Of a DNA stretch of 64,000 nt, positions 51,503 through 63,451 are shown one piece after another (position 1 is the stretch's first letter; each line of letters begins with the position of its first letter). The stretch is from Sitta carolinensis (Eukaryota > Chordata > Aves > Passeriformes > Sittidae), in NCBI GenBank assembly GCA_032173965.1, contig CM063295.1, positions 124,001-188,000 on the forward strand, in the 5' to 3' direction. The translations under genes and the position numbers were made by a program. The notes under the pieces are model-generated. The model was given only the letters and a program-made list of their open reading frames with translations. It was not told the origin of the DNA and searched no databases.

Positions 51503-51667
51503 TTACTGCGACAAATCCCCAGTGGGGGGACCACCACCTCCTCCATCAAACAGGATCTCCCTGCGAGTCGGCTCAGGTATCGACAGCTCCTGGGCCAGGT
51601 CATTAAACCGAGAGATGTAATCTATGCTGTTCTCATTCATCATGCAAGCCAGCTGGGAATCCACCAC
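51503..51667 (-). CDS. CRAMP1: CRAMP1 last coding exon
   Basis: Acceptor cttccag before 51667; stop TAA at 51505-51503. Encodes VVDSQLACMMNENSIDYISR, FNDLAQELSIPEPTRREILF and DGGGGGPPTGDLSQ. The amphipathic DYISRFNDLAQEL segment and the glycine-rich end match the extreme C terminus of vertebrate CRAMP1. Confidence 0.94.
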   Translation of the reverse strand: MVDSQLACMMNENSIDYISRFNDLAQELSIPEPTRREILFDGGGGGPPTGDLSQ

Positions 51668-54600
51668 CTGGAAGAGACAAGGAGAGAAGAGATGAGCTAT
51701 ATGTCAGTGGCAATTTCTTGGAAAAACTGAGGTTGGAAGGGACATCTTGAGAGCATTTTATCCAACCATCTCATTTGAGCAGGGTCAGCTAGAACAAGCC
51801 CTGAAGCTTGTTTGGCAGGTGCTAAATCCTATCCCCACGCACAGACACTCCAAAATCTCTGTGTACCCTGTTTCCATGCCTGATTATCTCAAAATAGATC
51901 TCTTGTCTTCGGGTGCAATTTAACGTGTTTCAAATTTTGCTTGCGGCCTCTTGTCCTGAGAAGAGTCTGTCTCTCTCAGCTTCATTCCCAGCCTCTCCTC
52001 ATATGAAAGCTCACTTGATCCAAGTTATAGAACAGCTCTTCTCATCCACAACTAAATGGAAGCTTCTAAAACACCCTAACCACCTATAGTCTCAATGGGC
52101 CTTACCTTCTCCAATTTAGCAATAGGGTGCACAGGTAGATGATCTGAAGATATTACCTCTGCCACAAGAGCTGCTCTCCTGTGCATAATGTGGAGGCTTA
52201 CCCCATTTTCTTTTAAACAGAGTTGGTAATATTGAGGGCTACAATGTCTCTTCAAATCCATGCAAATAAATAATCATGTATTTCTTTAATTAGAACACAC
52301 CTTGACAGCTTCTCACCACCAAGAAAACAGAATCTTTATATTTATGCCAGAAGTGGATCTGTGTTTCAGGTCTGAAGCTGCCAAGGTCACACTAAATCAG
52401 CATGAGCATGCCACAGCTCCTGGTTACATGGTCTGTATAGAACCTCTTTATCCGAATCCAAAGGGCAATAGAGAAATTACTCATTCCTTCCATAAGGGCA
52501 AGTCCCCAAGAAATTACAAGTTATGTGATGTTGTACTGAGTTAATAACTAAACTGTGGGATAACTGAGACTGGAAGGGACCTGAAGAGGTGTCTAATTCA
52601 ACCGCCTGCTCAAAGCAGGTTCACCTATAAGGACAGACCAGCTCACTTGGAGCTTTACTGATGTGAGCCCAGGACCACACTTAGCTCGTGTCTATCAGCA
52701 TATCCAGGTACATCGGAGTTGCTTCCCAGCAGCAGCAGTGAGATTCCTCCCACCCTGAAGCCTCTTCTAGGCTGAGCATGCCGAGACATCACCCTTTCTT
52801 CACCACCCGATCCTCCTGGTAACCCTCAGCTGAACTTGTTCTGGTTAACCTCACTCCTGTATATTGGGTGCTCAAAACAGGTGACAATATTCTTGACATG
52901 GTCTCATAGCCGGAAGACTCTACTACTCTACAGAGTAGATGTTGATCATAATTTTGTTCAATATCCTGGCCATGCTTCTGTTGTAAACAGCTCATGACAT
53001 CATTGGCCACCTTTGGTTCCACACCTTTGGATCTGCCCTGGATCACACTTAGCTCGTGTCTATCAGCATATACAGGTACAGCAGAGCTGCTTCCCAGACA
53101 GTAAGTCCCCAGCTGATACTGCTGTGGGGTTTTATTCCTTAATCCCTTCCTAGGGCAGGACTTTGCATTTTCCTTGCTATGCTGCATAATGTTGCTGCAG
53201 CTCATTCTTCCCATCTGTCCCTCTGAAAGGGAGTTCTGTCCTTAAGTCTGTCACAGCCCTAAAAGCTTCATTTTACCCCTTCGAAAGAGTTCATGACAAA
53301 GGGACAGCTCTGCCAACAGAGACAGTAATTCAGCAGCACAGAACCTTCTGTCATCCTCTCAGGTGACATGGTATTAGTCATGTCCTACTTCTTCCTTCTG
53401 GACCTATTTGTTTTGTCCTACCAGGCTTCCAACTGTATTGCAGCTGCACCACTATTAATCTTTCTCTTATCTTTAGCAGTTTAATTTCTTGCTCTACAAA
53501 GCAGGACACACACAACAGAATAACTGAATCTTACTCTGTCAAAACAAAGGTATATCCAACAGGTGAATATGATCTCCCTCAGCAAAAAGAACCTGGGTTG
53601 AAGGCACTCACAGCAGCTTCTCACACCAGCTCTGGTGTCGGGTAATTACCCTAATTTTACTTCTTTCTATTATGACTGTAATCCCCTTCTACTGAGCTGA
53701 AGTGCAGTTGTCAAAGCACCTCTGCCTTTTAAGTATGTCAGGAGGGCATGAGCGACAGTACCTTCCAGCACTGCAAGAAGAAGCAGCCTCTGAGTGTAAT
53801 TTGCTGACGTACCTCTGCCACATCTGCCAGGGACCGTGACACAAAGGAGTCCCGTGAGTTTCCATCCAGCAGGCTGGGTCCCAGTAAGGAGGTGCTGCTG
53901 GTGTTCCCAACTGGAGTTGGTAACATTTTTCGTCCCTTCTCTGGGGAGATGAAACTTGCTACAAAGAAAAGGCACATCAGTAAGTCACTGCACTGAGCTT
54001 TTTTAACTGGGAGGATAAAGAGAGGGACAAGGAAATTCAAAATGGAGGACAGATATCCATTTCATCATTTAAAAATTACATGTTATCAGCATCAATACCA
54101 TCACCACACTGCTAAGAGTAAGGAGACTCATTACACTGGCCCCATGTATTATTAATTAAAAAAACCCCTTTCAACAAGTAAACCTCAACCAAACCCAGTG
54201 AGTGATCTCATGTCTTTGAGATAGTAGGTATCAAGCACACAACAAAGTCTGTTTTTCCACCAGCAGAGCCAAAGACATCTGTTCATTTTGACACAACAGT
54301 CCAAATGTCTCACCCTAACTGATGAGTCAGGCTCCAAAAAGACCACAAGGAGCTGCCAAGGAATTACTTGTCCCAAGCTACGGGCCCCAACCTAACAACA
54401 GGATCTCTTCAGGAACAAACTTGTAAAGAGAGAGAAGATGTACTCAAGGCAACACTGTGGCAATGAAAGCAAGAAGAATTAGGAATAATTCTACAAATGT
54501 CCTACTGGGTTTATAATTTTTCAAAGGATTCACTTCTGATAAACAATGTTGTTGTTTTTTTTGTTAACAGGAAAGCACTTTTTGGTTGCACTTCTCTGCA

Positions 54601-57600
54601 TCTGAACACTTACAGAACAAGCTGCTGAGAGAGGAGTCTGTGGAGTCATTGGGGTACCACTGGGGATCATGGGTGGGAGATGCAATCCAGTTCTGCTGAG
54701 GACTACTGGATGGGGATGGAAGACTTTTGGAGCTGTCACTGCCATTCAGCTTTGCAGGAGAGAGAGAAACACCTTCACCTGTAAGCCAATATCAGGGATC
54801 ACAAATTCAGTCAATATGGTAAAGTGACGGGACACTGCACTGCACAATGTTTTGTTTAGAATTTTTGTTTAGAAAGGAAAAAAACCCCAAACAACAATAA
54901 CCTCCCTAGTATCCCCAAAAACCTAGTATTTGCTAGAAAATGAAAGCCAGACACAGAATTTTATTTCAAACAGACATTTGCAAACAAAAGCAAACCCACA
55001 AAGACCTCACAACTCAAGAACTGCTGCCTGGAAAAGTTTCTGTTGCTATGTAAGATGTCAGGGTTTGTTTTTTTTAAGTTGATTGACAGACTTTAGCTAA
55101 TCTTAGGCTTACTGTATTGGCCAGAGCTGATGGCTATTTCAATGATGGAATCACTGATCTGAGTGGCAGATTCCCCTTGGGAAAGCACATCTTCAGGTGG
55201 TCCAGGCAGGGAAATATCCAAAAGAGCAGAAACATTAGGAGGAGAGAGCCGAGTACTGGAAGCTTCTGATGAGGTAACTGGAGGGGCGGAAAGACCATTC
55301 TGGAGAGAAGTCTTGGCCAGTTCTGGCAGAGAAAGGACTGATGTACCCTGTCACAAGAAACAGAATTTTCATAAATTTATTAAGAACTCAGAAAACTAAA
55401 AAGCAACATTTTAGCTCTTGAGTATTAGATTAAAACCAGACTTTTAAGGGAAAAATCCAGTAGATAATATGCCTAAATTACAGGAATATACTATTTATAT
55501 AGTAAATCTCTATTATTTTAATGAAAAGTACCTGTAAGCATAAACAAATATGCTTCAGCCCATATCCTGTCAAATCATCTGAAAAAATATGAGTCTGTAA
55601 CATTTCAAAGAATATTTAAAACAGCCTACATAACAGAACAAGAATAATCTTTAAATTAACATATTTTTGATAAATCTGTAAGATAGTTCCAAATAGATAT
55701 GTATTAATTTGCCTTTGTATAGGCAAAACCCCGTTAACTGATGGAAGGGTATACAGATATTTTAAACTGGTAACTCACATTTATTCACTTTTTAGAGCCA
55801 GACTTCCCAAAATTCAACTGATCTTTAAGAAGTCTCATTACCAGTATCTAATTGTAGAACTGCAAAATTTTTTTTCTGATGTAGTGTATACACAGCTGTC
55901 CTAAGAGCAAGAACCAGAACCCAAGGCCCCATTACCACAATAATGCCTCACAAGTTCATGTCCTAACATCTGTCCCATAAAAAAAATCTTAATCTCTTTT
56001 ATGCTCTCCAATCAAACTAATTTGACCTTTTTCACATGCATGGAAAATTCTTCCACTGAAGTAAAGAAGAGCCCATGTTCTGAGGCTTAAAAATCCAGCA
56101 CCAGCTCCTGGATCCCACTGGAGAAAGAGTCTGGGGACAGGATGACAACACTCCTACAATTTAAGTGCCATCACAGTTACTCTTAAGGATCTATGTCTTA
56201 CTGGATCCAGCACAATAAACAGTGAGTCTCTGGAAAGGATACTGAAATTAAAATCACACTTTTAGTCCTAATACTCCTTTAGCAACACAGAGGCAGCAGG
56301 ACTGCAAGCTGCTGAAATCTCTCCTTGTGATGTCTAAAACACACACGTAGATATAGCAGAGTGATTTTAAACTCCTCCACTTTATTAAGAGATATGTAAA
56401 GCTTGTTTATCCTTCACAGGTCAGGGACTGTCAGCTTCATTTTGATTTTAGGGAATTGCATACACACATATCCAAGCAGCTTTCCTAAATTTTTTAAAAA
56501 TTTCTTCAGACACTAGGGATTTCATTTCCACCAGACAGTATCAGTGGAGCACAATTACCTGGGAGTACGGAGTTTTAACTAGCAATACCAGTGGTATTTT
56601 CACAGAACATTACCCATTCCAGAGCACTGTTCCTTCAGGACACACTGTACCTGGAAGTCATCTTGCTCTGGCCGGGTCGGCAGGCTGATGTACGGCACCC
56701 GGCACCCTGAGCCCTGCAAGCACAACAGAAACCACGTGAGGGACCAGCTGGGGAGGGAAGAGATCAAGGCCTATCACCATTTATCCGTGCCCTTCACACA
56801 TGTCATGTCTTTCAAAATTGTCCATCAACTCCCTGAGAGCATGACATGGACTAACATGAACTAACATGTATATGGGTCTCAATGAAAGAAACAACAAGAA
56901 ATTACAGTTTCCTGTAATACAATCCTCAAAAGTCCATGTTTTGTCCCAGATCCCCTCCTGATCAGCATCACCATCATTTCTTTTCAAGCCTGATATCTGG
57001 ATGGTCAAGTTCCATGCTCTACCAGCTGCAAACCATTTTACAGGAAGCAAATTCATTCAATGAGATGATGATTTGATGCCTCAACCTCAAATACATACTA
57101 CACAACACAGACTGAGTCTGCCATTACAACAGTGTCTAACAGCAAGCCCCAGGAGAAAGCTCACTGAGAAGTCATAATAATACAGCTTTTTTTACACGAT
57201 GAAAGAGCAAGACAGTTAAGCACTTGAAAAAAGCTCATTTAAGAGCCTCTGACCTCCACAGTGGTGATGGAGCCTCCATTCTGATGTACTCCTGCTGCTG
57301 GCTCCTGCCCTGTCACCACCGTGGGCACTGCATCCGGTGGCAATGGAGACACACCTGGCAAACCATCCGCATCCAGGACAGGCATGGGACTGCCAGGGAT
57401 AATGCCAGCGCTTTTAGCTGCCAAGTCAATAGCACCTTGGGTAAAACAAAAAACCAAAAAACATATTACAAGCTTCTTCTTCATTTTGTTATGATTCTCT
57501 AAAAGATGATTTTTTTAAACTCACCCAGAGTCAAAACTCAACCCATGTAAAAAAGCAGCAGTGGCAATGATCTGATCATCTGGGTCAGCTGCTTCTCTGC

Positions 57601-60600
57601 ACCAAGGGTAACATTGCTTTTAGCTAAAATGTTTAACATTTCTGTCCTGTTCCAACCTCTTAGTATGTATTGAGAAACATCCCAGTTCACCTCCCATCCT
57701 TTTATTTTTTTTTTTTTTCCTCCAAACTGGTAAGTATTTCATTATGCAATTTCCAGAAATTTCCTATGGGGTACTAGAGGAGCTCTAGAAACAACAGAGC
57801 CTTATTTTGCTATCTTGCCTCTGGCAGCCACGTAGAATCATTGTAAAAAATTTAAGTTGTTATAAGGGTCAACCTCACCCAGATCTTTAAAAATCCACTT
57901 CAAACATCTCAATGTCTTCTCATCTCAAAAGAATCCTCTAGGTAAAACATAGATACAGTCACTGTTTTCGCCTCATTAATTGTTCTAATAATGGAACCCA
58001 CTCTCTGCTGCGAGACAGTATCTGCCTGGAGGACACCAGCATGGCTTTTATTGCAGAATTCCGAATTACTTACTAGATAGATGGTTGGTGGCCTGTGTTG
58101 GAAGAACTTTGGGCACAATTGGACGAGAAACAGCAGCTTTAGTCAGTGAGGACTGGATTGGTCGAAATGAACCTCTCCCTGGGGGAAACATTAATACATT
58201 TCAGGCAAATGAAATCTAACACCTTTAAAGCAGAACACAACACAGTTCAATGGAAGCAAATAAATTCCAAACAGCAGCAAGCTGCAGGAATGCAAGTAGT
58301 GGAGATGATGGAATAGAGCTAAAATAGTGATGTGAGCTAAGCAGTGTCTTGCCACAGACACACAACAGGAAGTGCTGCTGGAGCTGCTCTCATATGGTCA
58401 GTGAAGACAACCCTTCAGGTCTCCTGCTGGCTTTCATGGGGGATCACCTGTACTACCACTGTAGTCAAGAGTGCAGCAGCAGAAAAGGACATATGGGCAG
58501 TGGATTGCTTATGCAGTACTTAGTCAGTATCCCAGGTACGAGGGAAAATCTAATATAAAATCTAGACAAATTATTATACCCTACAGAACAAAAATTCCTA
58601 TCCAAGTATTTTATTCCAAATTTTGTCTCCCTGTTGAGAATTCCTTGCTCTTCCGTGATTTCAGTCTTGGGAAATTGAAGAAAAAACTTTTATCAAAAGC
58701 ATAACTTGCTTAACAATGATCCAGGAGAGCAATCCCATCATCCTGCAGGCTGGTGACACTGTCATTTTGAAAAGAGTATTTTCCTCTTTTCAGAAATTAC
58801 TTCTTTATGCAGTTTTAAGGGACACTTTTGAGTTTACAGAAGTGCTAGGCTCACCTGTAATGGACGAGTTGGATAAGATAGAAAAGGAGCAGACATGCTG
58901 GGACGGATTTCCAGATGGCCTAGGGAGCAGTGTTCTCTATGTGAGAGAAACAATAAACCAGAACAGATTTAAACACAGACAGAGGGTAACACTCATTGTG
59001 TAAGTTTCAGGAGTTCACAAGACCTTCCATAATAAGCGAGTATTTCTGTGGCATTACTACCATGCACCAGACACAACAAAGGGATCAGTGTGCTCTTGAG
59101 AAAAAAAGCTACAGAAAAGAAATTATGTTTTCTCTGTAAACTATGAAAAGAAGATATTTCCCCATGGAAAATTCTCAGAGAAATGCTGATTAGAACTATA
59201 ATCCTCTCTGATTATACTTGCAGTGATTTTCAAATCTCTCTCAGAATTACAGCAGTAAACTGTAATTAAGCATGGACCTAGTCTGTTTACAAACGGATCT
59301 GCCCTTAAAATTCAGCAAGTGTGGATGAGTGAGATAGCTGTGTGTACTTGGGAGCTCTTAAAACACATGGAATTGCCCAGATCTGAAGATCTCAAGATCA
59401 AAAATAGTTCAGGGGTAATTTCTGTGTCCCCTACTCTAATATAAAACAGAAGAGAAAAAAAATGGTATAGTGACACTTGGAAACTTTGTTTTTTCCAGTA
59501 GGTTACCACTATTAAGGTTTCAGATTTTTTTTTTTGTCACCTGCCTTCCGTGTCCCAGTGACATGTGCTTTTTCCCAGGGTTATCAGAGCAGTCTGAATG
59601 AGGGTAATGCCTGCCAGTCACCAAAACACCACAACAGGCCGCTCCTTCCAGACATCTCTTTCCAAGCCCCATTTTTTCCCAGGAATCATTGTTCTTTCAA
59701 AGTGTGTTACAGCTTATTTCACTACAGAGGCTTATATCCACCACAGTTTAACATCCACTACTAAGCAGGAAGCAGATATAAAGGAAGATTTTGTTGTTAA
59801 GAGAGCTGCCAGCTCCAACACTGCCAGCACAGGGACACACTCCCTATGACTCAGTGCTGAGAAGCCCAGCTAGCAGAACCTGCTTCCAGGTTCCAGAAGC
59901 CTCTTCCAGAGGATTTTTTATTTTTCCAAACTACCTTAGGCACTGGACTTCTGTGATTGCTGATATTCTTCATACAGGGAAATTAACATGGCCAGTTCAA
60001 CTGGAGACTGAAGTGTTTGTTCCTTCATAATTTCAGTTTCACATTTCTGACAGACGCATGAGGGAAATTCAGTTTTTTATTTGTTATGTGCAAATCACTA
60101 CAGCCTTATGGATACTCAGGGAGCAAAACAGGCATTTACACTTTGCTCTGACCTGTACTACCAATGGCTTCCGCAAGTGCCTGTTCCGTAACTTCCTGGG
60201 CTTCGGCAGGAAGAAGTCTGACTGCATCTGGACAACAACAGGAAATGCATGACAAGTATTTTAAGCATTCAGACACAGAATAAATCGTATCCTCCAAATT
60301 CTTATTTTCAATAAAGATGAATCAAGAGTTAACTAAAATACCGTGTTTTGTTTCAGATAGTACAATATCTTTTCTTCCAGAGTCAGAATGTTTTTCACCA
60401 AAAATGTATTTTTTCTTCATTTTTTTTATGGAAATAAAGCTTCGTCCCAAAAAAGCCTTTTCATTACCAACTATTTCAGCTTCCTGTGGAATTCTTACTG
60501 AGATTGTGTACATAAAAATTAGAATTTGACTTAAATACAGCAATAAGGCTGTGTTAAAATTAGCTACACATCAGAAGGGGATCAGTTTTTGCTAAATCTG

Positions 60601-63451
60601 GCACATACATTTGCTGGAACAACTTAATTAGACAGCAAATCAGTGTCATCAGGCTGTGTGATGGCATTCAGATTTGAACTACCTGAATTACCTGAACTGG
60701 CAATGTCAGTTCAAAGCACAGTTACATAGTCAAAATTTGACTCATCTCAGTTAATACAATGTTAAACTTGATCATGATAAGAAACACTGCTTCACAAGGT
60801 ATCCCATACTTTCTGATGAATTCAGAATCCCTGTGACACCTCCTGAAAGCTGGCTCCTGCACACCATGCTGCATTTTCTATCCAGTCATCTCACTTACAC
60901 TGATGGTGTCCAGGTGCTGCCGGAAGGTCAGCTCTGCTTCCTTGCTGGGTAGGAACAACTTCCCATGGCGGCTGTTGGGGGGCAGGGTTGTAGGGACTGC
61001 AAAAAGTCCACTGTCAGCCTCAGTGCTCCCAGAACTTGAAGGACTAGCCACCAAGAGAGGTCTAGGGAGGTTTCTCAAACCTATAAGATTTTAACAGGAA
61101 TTTAAATGAAATAAAGTGAAAGCAGAAAGGAAATAACTCTTTAGTAACTGAAGGATCATAGACAGCTGGGGCTTAAGGATTCTGGCTCTGTCACCAGCTG
61201 TTTCCAAAATCAGGAATCTCTACATATTTCAGTTGTTCCACCTGCAAACTGACAGTATTTACCTGCTATGGATACCACTAATATTCACTTGCTTTGAAAT
61301 TCTTGGAAGTAGGGGATTAATGTAGTTTTAAACTACTTAAGAAACTAGAATTTAAGCCCTGTTTTCAGCCCCATAATAGACCATGATAATCAGTTTAGCT
61401 GTTCAGCTTGTAGGCATACCTGAGTGCCAATCCCAGTAAACAAACTATATCCACCATTTCTTATGTAGGGGAAGATAACACAGAACTACTTTACAGGGTT
61501 TATGATTTATTTACACTCCCCAGCCCTGCTTTTCCAATAGTAATTTGAAGTGCAACCCCAATAAAATCAATTTGGTGATGGAGTGGAGATCCATTTTCCA
61601 AAAGATTTTCCCTAAGATGGACTGTCTTCAAAATACATTTAGCATAATGAAATAATTGTAGCTTGTCCGAGTAAAACTTCCCCATTTACATTTAAGTTTA
61701 AAAAAATCTGGTAGGATTTCCCTCTGCATTCAGCCAGCTTGGATGAAAGCCAACATTGTTAGCCTGTCACTCTGAGGTATACAAGATGTGCCTTTCTCCA
61801 CACAGGTGCGTTACAGCACCAGTTAACCTGCTCCTGGGTTCACTGCTTCTCAGAGCAGGGGTGTGAAAAGGACTGCCTAAGAATCACAACTGGTCCCAGT
61901 AACCCAAACACGATCACAAACTTTCCTGAAGTTATAAACATTTGGTGGCAAATGTAAAAAGCACAGAACCAAAATTTTTGGTCTGCATGGCTAGGGCTCA
62001 CAGGTTACAGCAGCTGTACCTCCTACTAAAGAAAAGGCAATTCATAATCATTCTCTATCTTATAATCATAGAATCACACAACTGGTTTGGGTTGGAAGGG
62101 ACAGTCAAGCTCATCTCATTTCACCCCCTGCCATGGGCAGGGATACCACTTTCACTATCTCGGGTTGCTCCAAGCCCCATCCAACCTGGCCTTGAACACT
62201 GCCAGGGATCCAGGGACAGACACTACTTCTCTGGGCAACCTGTGCAGAGCCTTAGCACCCTCACAGGGAAGAATTTCTTCCTAATATTTAATTGAAACCT
62301 GTAGTGGCAGGATGGCACAGAAAATTTTCAGTAATTATTTATCAACAGATTTCACACCAGGCATTTACTTGCCTGTTTTGTAAGCTGATACCCTCTTGAG
62401 ATCCCACACCCTGCTCCAGTCAGCATGTGCTGGTTCAGGCTGGGAAGGGGTTAATTTTCTTCAGTGGCAGTTTTGGATTTGTGTTGCAAACAGTCTTCAT
62501 AACTCAGGGATGCTTTAGTTACTCCTGAGCAGGACTTACACTGGCCAAGGCCTTTGCTTCTCCTCATCCTATGCTGCCAGTGAGGGGGCTGGGGATTCAC
62601 GAGGAACTGGGAGGGGACACAGCCAGAACAGCTGATCTCAGCTGGCCACAGTCATATCCTACCCATGGGGGTTCATGCTTAGCAGAGGGAGCTGGGGGAA
62701 GAAGGAAGGGGTGGACATTTAGAGTGAGGGTATTCGCCTTCCCAAATTACTGCTACATATGATGGAGCCCTGCTGTCTTGGGGATGGTTAAACGCCTGCC
62801 TGCCCAAGGCAAGCAGGGAATTAATTCCTTGTTCTGCTTTGCATGCATGGCCTTTGCTTTCCCTAATAAACTGTTTTTATTTCAAACCATGAGTTGTCTC
62901 ACTTTTACTCTTCCAGTTCTCCCCCATCACACCAGAGGGGAGTAACTGAGCAGCTGCATGGGGCTGAGTTACTGGCTGGGGTTAAACCATGACGCAGCTC
63001 CCAAGAAAACCTCAAGCATCCTCTCTAAGAGCGACTAAGGAGAGTTCTTCTGGACTGTGAACTGCATTAGTGATGTGCACTGTTATTCATGATTCAAAGC
63101 AGCACTGGACTTAGGACAATTCTAAAGCAAATTAACACACCCCAATGTTCTTAGACAGTGAAGTTCCCAAGAGTAAGAGCACTCCTCCTTCCAGTGTTCA
63201 ATCACTGGGAAGTTCTTGTCACAGTGTGAGGTATTAATAAGTTGACTTTGTCAAGTGGATTTTTAGGAATACTCACCTGAGGAGCTGGAAGCAGCACCAG
63301 GAGAAAAATTCTTGTTGCGAAGGGCAGACTGATTCCGTGCACAGCCTGGACTCCTGGTGTTGATGGCAATCACCTTTCCTGGGGGGGTCAGGGACTGCTC
63401 CTCCTGAGTAGGCTTTATGGGTGATGTGGCAATGGAGCTCATCTCAGGTGT
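51503..63451 (-). CDS. CRAMP1: CRAMP1, 3' half (eleven exons, C-terminal 524 residues)
   Basis: Cramped chromatin regulator homolog 1, a nuclear SANT-domain protein (Polycomb-group gene cramped in Drosophila; in vertebrates linked to linker-histone gene expression). Exons on the minus strand: 63451-63277, 61080-60899, 60227-60153, 58936-58855, 58178-58074, 57435-57254, 56713-56651, 55347-55113, 54778-54614, 53958-53813, 51667-51503. They total 1575 bases, with every phase consistent, GT-AG borders and no internal stop. Landmarks are DFFLPKPRKLRNRHLRKPLV, RTLLPRPSGNPSQHVCSFSI, RGSFRPIQSSLTKAAVSRPI, STRLSPPNVSALLDISLPGP, SASPTHDPQWYP-type text (IASPTHDPQWYP), FISPEKGRKMLPTPVG, GPSLLDGNSRDSFVSRSLAD and the tail NSIDYISRFNDLAQELSI..DLSQ. 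This region is Ser/Pro-rich with no enzymatic motif. The SANT domain and start codon lie above 64000. Human CRAMP1 is about 1270 residues, so about 40% is here. Confidence 0.93.
51725..52035 (-). mobile_element. CR1-like LINE fragment
   Basis: Starts 'ctgaggttggaagggacatc' and runs through 'caagccctgaagcttgtttg' and 'ggcctcttgtcctgagaaga' to 'cagcctctcctcatatgaaa', the antisense CR1 order with notable divergence. In the last CRAMP1 intron. Confidence 0.75.
52555..53230 (-). mobile_element. CR1 LINE fragment, rearranged
   Basis: Antisense CR1 sequence beginning 'gagactggaagggacctgaa' and ending near 'gcaggactttgcattttcc'. It contains a 54-base direct repeat (52676-52729 and 53044-53097, 50 of 54 identical), so it is a composite or internally duplicated copy. 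In the last CRAMP1 intron. Confidence 0.75.
53813..53958 (-). CDS. CRAMP1: CRAMP1 exon
   Basis: Acceptor ctttgtag before 53958, donor GAG|gtacgt after 53813; phase 1 in, phase 0 out. Encodes SSFISPEKGRKMLPTPVGNT, SSTSLLGPSLLDGNSRDSFV and SRSLADVAE. Confidence 0.93.
54614..54778 (-). CDS. CRAMP1: CRAMP1 exon
   Basis: Acceptor cttacag before 54778, donor TTCT|gtaagt after 54614. Encodes SEGVSLSPAKLNGSDSSKSL, PSPSSSPQQNWIASPTHDPQ and WYPNDSTDSSLSSLF. Highly conserved Ser-rich segment. Confidence 0.93.
55113..55347 (-). CDS. CRAMP1: CRAMP1 exon
   Basis: Acceptor gtgacag before 55347, donor TACA|gtaagc after 55113; phase 0 in, phase 1 out. Encodes GTSVLSLPELAKTSLQNGLS, STRLSPPNVSALLDISLPGP and ISDSIIEIAISSGQY. 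Very close to the mammalian sequence. Confidence 0.93.
56651..56713 (-). CDS. CRAMP1: CRAMP1 exon (63 bases)
   Basis: Acceptor cttgcag before 56713, donor CCAG|gtacag after 56651; phase 0 both ends. Encodes GSGCRVPYISLPTRPEQDDF plus Q. The SLPTRPEQ..FQ match to the mammalian SIPSRPEQ..FQ fixes the identity; the start of the exon is more divergent. Confidence 0.87.
57254..57435 (-). CDS. CRAMP1: CRAMP1 exon
   Basis: Acceptor acccaag before 57435, donor GGAG|gtcaga after 57254. Encodes AIDLAAKSAGIIPGSPMPVL, DADGLPGVSPLPPDAVPTVV and an acidic/glycine-rich end (HQNGGSITTVE). Matches the SAIDLAATSAGIL region of the human protein. Confidence 0.9.
58074..58178 (-). CDS. CRAMP1: CRAMP1 exon
   Basis: Acceptor tcccccag before 58178, donor TCTA|gtaagt after 58074; phase 1 in, phase 1 out. 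Encodes RGSFRPIQSSLTKAAVSRPI then VPKVLPTQATNHLS. Only this frame is open through the exon; the other two have stops. Confidence 0.92.
58855..58936 (-). CDS. CRAMP1: CRAMP1 exon
   Basis: Acceptor cacatag before 58936, donor ACAG|gtgagc after 58855; phase 0 in, phase 1 out. Encodes RTLLPRPSGNPSQHVCSFSI plus LSNSSIT. Hidden among longer unrelated frames; identified by homology and phase. Confidence 0.9.
60153..60227 (-). CDS. CRAMP1: CRAMP1 exon
   Basis: Acceptor gtccag before 60227, donor CAG|gtcaga after 60153. Encodes 25 residues, MQSDFFLPKPRKLRNRHLRK and PLVVQ, a basic, strongly conserved patch. A nearer GT exists (after CCATTG) but only the CAG|gtcaga donor joins to the next exon's RTLLPRP as in the human protein. 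Confidence 0.92.
60899..61080 (-). CDS. CRAMP1: CRAMP1 exon
   Basis: Acceptor ttatag before 61080, donor AGT|gtaagt after 60899; phase 1 in, phase 0 out. Encodes GLRNLPRPLLVASPSSSGST, then a linker with NSRHGKLFLPSKEAELTFRQ and HLDTIS. Confidence 0.9.
62065..62300 (-). mobile_element. CR1 LINE 3' fragment
   Basis: Well-preserved antisense CR1 3' end: 'aatcatagaatcacacaact', 'ccatgggcagggataccact', 'tctgggcaacctgtgcagag', 'aagaatttcttcctaatatt'. In a CRAMP1 intron. Confidence 0.9.
62426..62994 (+). mobile_element. Solo LTR, 569 bases
   Basis: Starts tgtgctggttcaggctgg and ends ggggttaaaccatgacg, the classic avian LTR ends. AATAAA at 62865-62870. Flanks cagca and cagct look like a target duplication with one change. 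In a CRAMP1 intron, antisense to the gene. Confidence 0.82.
63277..63451 (-). CDS. CRAMP1: CRAMP1 exon (first in window)
   Basis: Acceptor attttcag before 63451, donor TCAG|gtgagt after 63277; phase 0 in, phase 1 out. Encodes TPEMSSIATSPIKPTQEEQS, then LTPPGKVIAINTRSPGCARN and a serine-rich end. Ser/Pro-rich, probably unstructured. Confidence 0.88.

Noticed and set aside
55163..55399. 78-codon plus-strand frame
   Set aside because: Shadow of a CRAMP1 exon on the opposite strand.
60153..60162. Alternative CRAMP1 donor after CCATTG at 60162
   Set aside because: It would drop VVQ, which the human protein has at this junction; CAG|gtcaga at 60153 is the better splice consensus. Both are phase 0.
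61942..62295. 117-codon plus-strand frame
   Set aside because: Its second half is the reverse of a CR1 3' end.
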